A stretch of 64,000 nucleotides of DNA, taken from Bidens hawaiensis. Its lineage: Eukaryota; Streptophyta; Magnoliopsida; Asterales; Asteraceae. A model generated the notes under the pieces. That model was given only the letters and a program-made list of their open reading frames with translations, had not been told where the DNA came from and ran no database searches. Each line of letters begins with the position of its first letter. The first letter of the stretch is position 1. Below are positions 58,372 to 64,000 of the stretch, piece by piece. The stretch spans positions 310,001-374,000 of the forward strand of contig JAIQDT010001933.1 of the NCBI GenBank assembly GCA_021521415.1, read 5' to 3'. The position numbers were made by a program, and so were the translations under genes.

Positions 58372-58698
58372 TTAGTGCATGATATTCATAAAAGAATATT
58401 ACTATGGAAAATCTCTTCCTTATTAAGAGCTTCCATTTCTTTACCACTTTCCATGTGGGATGGATTACATCTTCCTTATTTATACCTTAGTGGAATGCTT
58501 CCACTTTCTCACATCTTCCAATATGGGATGGAATTTTCTTTCATGTAGGTAAACTTAACTTAGGAAATATTTTTATTTCCTTATTTTTTCTTATATTTCC
58601 TTATTTAATATTTTCTCATTACTTGTCTTTAATATTATTTTTGATCCCTCAACTTTTCTAAGCTGTCAAATTTGGATCAAAATTTTGGGGATGTTACA
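58338..58698 (-). repeat. Truncated 5' LTR of the gag-only Gypsy element
   Basis: The stretch matches 56019-56404 of the other LTR, except for about 27 bases present only in the left copy (between cgcccgagcg and gctaggacc). The break with gag occurs at the shared 20-mer ccatcgccctcgcccgagcg. Confidence 0.8.
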
Positions 58699-58980
58699 AT
58701 TTTAAAAAGTAAAAAAACCAAAATTATTATATTTCATTCCGGTTTCATAAAAAACGTCGTATTATACACATATGTATAATTTTATATAATCTTTAGTTAC
58801 GTAATATACACATATGTACAGTATCATTTATCTTAAATTATACATATGTGTATAAAAACATGTATATGTACATACATGTATATATTATATATATATGTGT
58901 ATATAATTTAGCTAAACCGAGGTTTTTTTATGAAACCAGGATGATAAAATAAGAATTTTAGTTTTTTTACTTTTTTTCAT
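58699..58980. mobile_element. Foldback/MITE-like element beside the Gypsy insertion
   Basis: About 60 bp at 58699-58760 (aaaaagtaaaaaaaccaaaa...ccggtttcataaaaaa) recurs in inverted orientation at about 58915-58980 (ttttttatgaaaccagg...ttttagtttttttac). The loop is a palindromic AT run with tatatatgtgtata and acatgtatatgtacat. The left outer part may lie beyond the Gypsy insertion near 55230-55289, but this is uncertain. Confidence 0.6.
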
Positions 58981-60092
58981 TTTTGTGTTTTTTTTATTTT
59001 TTTATTTTTGGGTTTTTTGTGGTCCAAAATGGTCCTCATAATTCTTAATTTCAAAAAGATTCTCTCATGATCCTGATCATATATATATATATATATATAT
59101 TACTATAAGAAGCTTAATGATATGCCCGTTAGACTAAATGGGTCAGACGGGTTCAGACTACGGGTCAAAACATGTATCAGTCAATTTAGATTTTTAACAG
59201 AATGAGTTTGAATCAAAATGAGTCATTTCTAATGCAACATCAATTTGGTTAAGATTAAAACATGTTCTGGTTAAAACATTGTCGGGCTTAAATGAGTCAA
59301 ATTATAGATAAAACATATATATCAAAAAGATTCACAACCTATTTCTTATGGTGGTCAATGGCGAGAATAGAACTGGTTGTTGCGACGGTGACGATAGTGG
59401 TGGTGGTGACGGGGCCTCGGTGGTTGCAATGGCAAAGTGGTAACAGTTGTGGCTGCAGTGGTGGTGGAGTGATGACAACAATGTTGATGGTGGCAATGAC
59501 GGAGGTGTCTACGAGAACGAGTTGGTCATGGAGACAAACAAGGAGTGGTGTTAACACAATTAGACCATTTTTAAGTTAACAAATAATATAAAAAGTTGTT
59601 TGTTTTGACTCGTTAACTAATTTGATTATAACCAAAGTGACGCGTTTTCTTATTTGAGGTGATTCAAATAAACCCATGTACATTTTATTTTTGTCTAAAT
59701 CTTGGAAAGTTACTCAATAACTAAACTTGAACTTTTGATGTAATATATAAAAGAAGCTCTTGACTCAACTCGACTCAGCTTACAACCTTACTTCATCAAC
59801 AAAATAATCCAGTAACATAAGTGAAATTCATTAAAATGAAAAAAAGAAATTCTTGATGAATTAGTTTTGATTTATAAAAAAATACCAATAAAAATAAAGT
59901 TATAGGATAAGATATAGATGAAATATAGATATTAGAAATCTTTTAAAGCCATATGATTGGTGCAAGTGAAATTGCTGATTTGTCAACACACCACAATGCA
60001 ATATGAACCACAATCCAAAAAATAACAATGCCTACACATACCCCATTTTGGTCACCTGTTCTTCTCAATCTCTTTGAAGCTTGTTTTCATTA
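58981..60092 (+). promoter_or_regulatory. Upstream region of the Lhcb3 gene
   Basis: The far part is AT-rich with a ggtggtggtgac/gcaatggtggc low-complexity block near 59380-59500. Near the gene, ggataagatat at 59905-59915 is an I-box/GATA motif followed by further gatatag/gatatt copies. An inverted CCAAT motif (attggt) lies near 59957-59962. GATA and CCAAT elements are typical of light-regulated chlorophyll-binding protein promoters. No unambiguous TATA box was found. Confidence 0.5.
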
Positions 60093-61786
60093 ATGGCATC
60101 CATGGCTAACTCAACCACTGTTGTCCGAGCCACACCTTTCTTGGGTCAAACCAGAGCCTCCAATGTCAACCCCCTTAGAGATTCTGTCTCCATGGCCAAT
60201 GGCAAGTACACCATGGTATTCCATCTATCCATCTCATAACAAGTTTAAACATATAACACATAAACACTAGTACTCACCATTAAAAATATGATACATAAGA
60301 TGGTTATGTAATAGCTTTAACTATCATTTTTCTCTCCTATAAACTGTTTGTTGTAGTTCTCGTAGTTCTCTACTTAAAATTAGTATGTATATATGGCACT
60401 TTTAGGTGTTTATGTATATAAATGGAATATAAGCTTCAAATGTTGTAGGAAACTTATGATATATGTTATGAAATTGAACAGGGAAATGACTTGTGGTATG
60501 GACCGGACCGAGTGAAGTACTTGGGTCCTTTTTCGGCCCAGACACCATCATACTTGACCGGTGAATTTCCGGGTGACTATGGTTGGGACACAGCCGGTTT
60601 ATCTGCTGATCCCGAGGCTTTTGCCAAGAACCGAGCTCTTGAGGTAATTCAACCGTTAAAATTTAGATATTGGGTTGTAGGGAGGTTGAATAACATGTCG
60701 AAATGATTAATTTCAAAACAAGTAGTTTGTTTTTTGGTTTGTGATAGGCATGTGCATAGGTAGGGTTATGGGTTCAAACCAAACCATTTCGGTTTTTGAA
60801 AATTATTCGGTTTTCTTGGTTTTCCGTTTGGGTTTGTTCCACTTTGGTTAGATTTGCCATATGGGCAATTTTTGGAGTGAAAAAAGTTATATCAATAATA
60901 AATTTTGGCCTAAATATTTTCAATCACTAATTTCTATAAATTAGGTTAAAATATTTAGGTTACATTATTCATCAAATTTTTAAAAATTACTTAAAATTCA
61001 AAAAACAAAAAGAGCATCTATAAATTCAGTTTGGTATTTAAGTTTTAATTTAACGCAAAATCGAAGTTGAACCAAGAGTTCAATTTTTACAAAACCGTAA
61101 ACCCAAACCCTTGGTTTTCATTTGGGCTTGGTTATTTTATTTTTTCAATTTCAAATCAGTTTTTTTGGTTTCATGTACACTCCTAGTTTGTGGGATCATA
61201 AGCTACCATATCTTGTAAACCGTTGTCGTTTGATTATTAGTGTATAAACACCTAACCCTTGGATAAAAACGTTTAGGTAATCCACGGTAGATGGGCAATG
61301 CTAGGGGCATTCGGGTGCATCACTCCCGAAGTCCTAGAAAAATGGGTTAAGGTCGACTTCAAGGAGCCCGTTTGGTTTAAAGCCGGAGCCCAAATCTTTT
61401 CCGAAGGCGGGCTAGACTATTTGGGCAACCCAAACCTAGTCCATGCTCAAAGCATATTGGCGGTACTCGGTTTTCAAGTGGTCCTAATGGGCCTGGTTGA
61501 GGGGTTCCGTATTAACGGGCTTGAGGGTGTCGGTGATGGTAACAACCTCTACCCGGGTGGTCAGTATTTTGACCCACTGGGCCTTGCGGACGACCCGGCT
61601 ACTTTTGCTGAGTTGAAGGTGAAGGAAATCAAGAATGGAAGACTGGCTATGTTTTCAATGTTTGGGTTCTTTGTGCAAGCCATTGTGACAGGTAAAGGCC
61701 CATTGGAGAACCTTTTGGATCATTTGGACAACCCTGTGGCTAACAATGCTTGGGTCTATGCCACCAAGTTTGTGCCTGGTTCATAA
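60093..61786 (+). CDS. LHCB3: Light-harvesting chlorophyll a/b-binding protein, LHCII type III
   Basis: Three exons, 60093-60215, 60482-60643 and 61277-61786, encode 264 residues. An N-terminal plastid transit region of about 35-40 residues ([18 protein letters not shown]) precedes the short mature N-terminus with the trimerisation motif [11 protein letters not shown]. Chlorophyll-binding helices carry [17 protein letters not shown] (Glu/His pair) and [19 protein letters not shown]. The end [14 protein letters not shown] and the shortened N-terminus lacking the phosphorylated Thr stretch distinguish type III from Lhcb1/2. It is a subunit of M-trimers linking LHCII to photosystem II in the thylakoid. 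The 441-bp hAT insertion lies wholly in intron 2 and does not touch splice sites. Confidence 0.95.
60745..61185. mobile_element. Non-autonomous hAT element in LHCB3 intron 2
   Basis: The 441-bp element runs from taggcatgtgcatag to atgtacactccta (imperfect inverted ends TAGGCATGTGCA and TAGGAGTGTACA). Flanking repeats gtttgtga (60737-60744) and gtttgtgg (61186-61193) agree in 7 of 8 bases. The interior has inverted segments rich in ggttttcttgg/aaccaagag. No ORF. Confidence 0.82.
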
Positions 61787-62923
61787 ATAGTGTGACTTCT
61801 AAATTGTTCTTGTAAAGTACGAGTTGAAGGTGAAAATTAAATAATATATTATTGTTATATAGATTGATTTGGGCGTCTTGATGTTCTTGTTCATGTCTTT
61901 AGTTTTCGTATTTAAGCTTTCACACCGACATTCTACTGTTGATAACATTGTTGGCGATAATACTAGCGAAACCGTTGGCAACAGTGGTAGTGACACTAGC
62001 AATGTATGATGAATCTTATCTCGATTGTCTAACACTTGTCATATATTAGCACAAAGTAGTTAACAATTGCCCGGTGAGTTTCAACTTCAAACCCTTGCTT
62101 TCTATAATTATATTTTTAGGTGATGTGCATACTCATGAAATGATTTAAACGTGTAAATGGTGGGGAGATTGAATATGTAAAGTGTGAATAATGGGAATTT
62201 TTATCGATATAAAACACACAATTTTTTTCAAAAGTTTAATATTAATGTGAAAATCTTCGAAACTAATGATGCCATATATTTGCCACTTATGAATATTATG
62301 AATAGTGTTGGACAACTTCTTAAAGTAACATGAGTTACAAGTGATTGACGCATATTAAATAATATATGTTCTTAAAACACAATAAGCACAAATGATTAAT
62401 AGTTTAATACCTATAATTTATATTGTTATATTCTTTTATTTATAACAAGCAAAGTTTGAGATAGTAGAGACTGCTAGTTTATAATTATATATACTTGTTT
62501 ATACCTCTTAACCTAATGTCATACCAGTATTATATCCAAACATGAACACATGTCTCATTATATGTTCCAGTTTTATAGCTTGCCGATTGGTTCAGGTTCA
62601 ATTACCATATCCTCATCTGTAATTTGAAAGTTATAATTTTTTTTTGTTTTACACATTTAAAATTTTGTTAAATAATACATCATGACCATTTACATCATTT
62701 TTTAATGGCTATAAATAGCTATGCTTTTTTTCTAAAAACAATTTCTTACACATTTAAAATTTTGTTGCATAGTACATCATGACCATTTAAATCACTTTTC
62801 ATTAACTACATATTTCAATGGCTATAAATAGCATTGCAATTGCTACATTTGATACTATAAGCTTACAAAGCATCATTTTCCAATCTTTCGTTGTTTATTT
62901 TATTTGTTATTTTACAATGAAGG
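61787..62923. other. LHCB3 3' flank; nothing further recognised
   Basis: AT-rich, with a possible polyadenylation region near 61835-61860. From 62690 to 62830 a ~100-bp segment is duplicated in part (acatcatgaccatttaaatca and aatggctataaatagc occur twice). Confidence 0.45.
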
Positions 62924-62979
62924 TTAATGGAAAAGTATAGGGAGAAGAAGATTAATGGAAAAGTATAGGGAGAAGAAGC
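62924..62979 (+). repeat. 28-bp tandem duplication at the LINE 5' end
   Basis: ttaatggaaaagtataggg followed by agaagaaga occurs at 62924 and again at 62952. The duplication lies exactly at the point where LINE-coding similarity starts. Confidence 0.85.
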
Positions 62980-64000
62980 GTGATCTACATATGGTGTTTA
63001 TTGACCTAGAAAAGGCCTACGACAGTGTGTCACGACAGGTGCTCTGGGAGTGCTTGGAGGGTAGAAGAGTGCCCAAGAAATACATAGAGATAATTATGGA
63101 TATGTATACCAGGAGTGAAACAAGTGTCCGTGCGCCAGTGGGGGATACTGATTTCTTTCCTGTAGAGGTAGGTCTTCACCAGGGGTCAGCGTTGAGCCCG
63201 TTTCTTTTTGCAGTAGTCTTGGATTAGTTGTCAAAGTCGATTCAGGGGACTCTCCCGTGGTGCATGATGTTCGCAGACGATATTGTGTTACTTGCTGAGA
63301 AAAACAAGATCTAAACATGAGGCTTGAGGAGTGGCGAACAACCTTAGAGACAAAAGGTTTAAAGATTAGCCGATCTAAGACGGAGTACCTCCACTGTGAT
63401 TTTGGTGGGATAAACGACAATGAAGACGCACAGATCACAATTGAAGGTCAGGTGGTCCCGCAGGTAACGAAGTTCAAGTATTTAGGATCATTTGTACAGA
63501 GCGATGGGGAATTAGACAGTGATGTGACCCACCGAGTTCAGGTAGGATGGTGTAGATGGAAAGCAGCCACAGGTATATTGTGCGACAAGAGTTTCCCGAC
63601 TAAACTAAAGGGAAAATTCTATAGGGTGGCAGTTAGACCTGCAATGCTATATGGAACAGATTGTTGGGCCATCAAGAAGGCACAAGTGCGGAAGATGGAG
63701 GTAGCAGAAATGAGAATGCTACATTGGATGTGTGGGCACACAAGGCTAGACCGAATAAGAAACGTTGAGTTTCGCGAGAGATTAGGGGTGGCGAACATAG
63801 CAGACAAGATAAGAGAGTGGAGATTGAGATGGTTTGGACATGTAAAGAGAAGACAGACGACGAATCCTGTTAGATCCGTAGAAAACATTACTATAGAGGG
63901 GAGGAGGGGTAGAGGACGATCGAAATTGACTTGGGATGAGAGGATTAGGCATGATTTGATAGACCTAAACCTCTCCGAGGACATGGTTGAGGATAGGAAT
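62952..64000 (+). pseudogene. Truncated RTE-type LINE reverse transcriptase, running off the window
   Basis: The 5'-truncated reverse transcriptase has DLHMVFIDLEKAYDSVSR, VGLHQGSALSPFLFAVVLD and the catalytic FADDIVLLAE, with an in-frame TAG at 63225-63227 (where Glu is expected) and a frameshift near 63305. The C-terminal part follows in another frame: KTKGLKISRSKTEYL-like segment, KFKYLGSFVQSDGEL, RPAMLYGTDCWAIKK and RWFGHVKRR, hallmarks of plant RTE-like elements. No endonuclease domain is present. The 3' end lies beyond the window, so length and tail cannot be judged. Confidence 0.9.

Larger units (their letters stand above)
55290..58698 (-). mobile_element. gag-only Gypsy retrotransposon (Tekay-like), deleted
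   Basis: On the minus strand: a truncated 5' LTR (58698 down to 58338), gag, a short tail, a purine tract (aaggcggggaaga, 56417-56405) and a 3' LTR (56404 down to 55290). LTR ends read tgtaacat and ggggtgtgaca in element orientation. Pol is completely missing and the 5' LTR has lost its inner part plus the primer binding site. The flanks are AT-rich (ttttt on the left, atttt on the right), so the target duplication is not decisive. Confidence 0.82.

Noticed and set aside
59292..59579. ORF of 95 codons upstream of LHCB3
   Set aside because: Low-complexity ggtggtggtgac sequence, open on both strands, no family features.

Overview
This is a eudicot nuclear genome window. The evidence is spliced genes with GT-AG introns, a nuclear light-harvesting chlorophyll protein gene, a plant wound-induced peptide gene, and a dense, nested load of plant transposable elements (Copia, two Gypsy lineages, hAT, Mutator-like, Harbinger-like, SINE, RTE-type LINE). 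Several element proteins look like those I know from Asteraceae (daisy family). That placement is from memory and is not proven here. No prokaryotic operon, CRISPR array or viral genome was seen.

Layout. 1-2.3 kb: decayed Ty1/Copia pol. 3.9-4.6 kb: fragment of a Harbinger-like element (minus strand). 7.1-8.3 kb: small four-exon gene for a basic DUF4602/C1orf131-like protein. 8.9-9.5 kb: non-autonomous hAT element. 10.4-13.5 kb: nine-exon GH3 beta-glucosidase gene with a lost splice acceptor and a 1-nt frameshift. 14.0-15.2 kb: internally deleted hAT element. 16.2-20.6 kb: fourteen-exon nucleobase-ascorbate transporter gene, apparently intact. 20.7-25.5 kb: AT-rich repeat debris. 25.5-33.9 kb: thirteen-exon diacylglycerol kinase gene with a 1-nt frameshift. 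Its fifth intron holds a very young 3.9-kb non-autonomous LTR element filled with two tandem arrays. 34.5-34.8 kb: tRNA-derived SINE. 34.86-47.58 kb: a Mutator-like element with ~340-bp inverted termini carrying a fragmented Agenet-domain ORF. That ORF is split by a ~10.5-kb Tat-type Gypsy element that itself carries a five-exon antisense ORF. 50.1 kb: intact wound-induced polypeptide gene. 51.7 kb: tRNA-Phe-like gene, probably degenerate. 52-55.2 kb: hAT element split by a 2.4-kb solo LTR. 55.3-58.7 kb: gag-only Gypsy element (minus strand). 60.1-61.8 kb: Lhcb3 gene, intact. 62.9-64 kb: truncated RTE-type LINE running off the end.

How it fits together. The host genes are unrelated housekeeping or plastid genes with no shared pathway: plasma-membrane purine/ascorbate transport, lipid signalling, cell-wall glucan hydrolysis, photosystem II antenna, ribosome assembly and wound response. 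What unifies the window is layered transposition. hAT-type miniature elements sit in introns of at least three genes, several with clean 8-bp target duplications. LTR elements have inserted into DNA transposons, and one LTR insertion is young enough that its 424-bp LTRs differ at one base. Exon coordinates below were placed by reading frame, splice consensus and family alignment from memory. Both 1-nt lesions could be assembly errors and need read-level checks.
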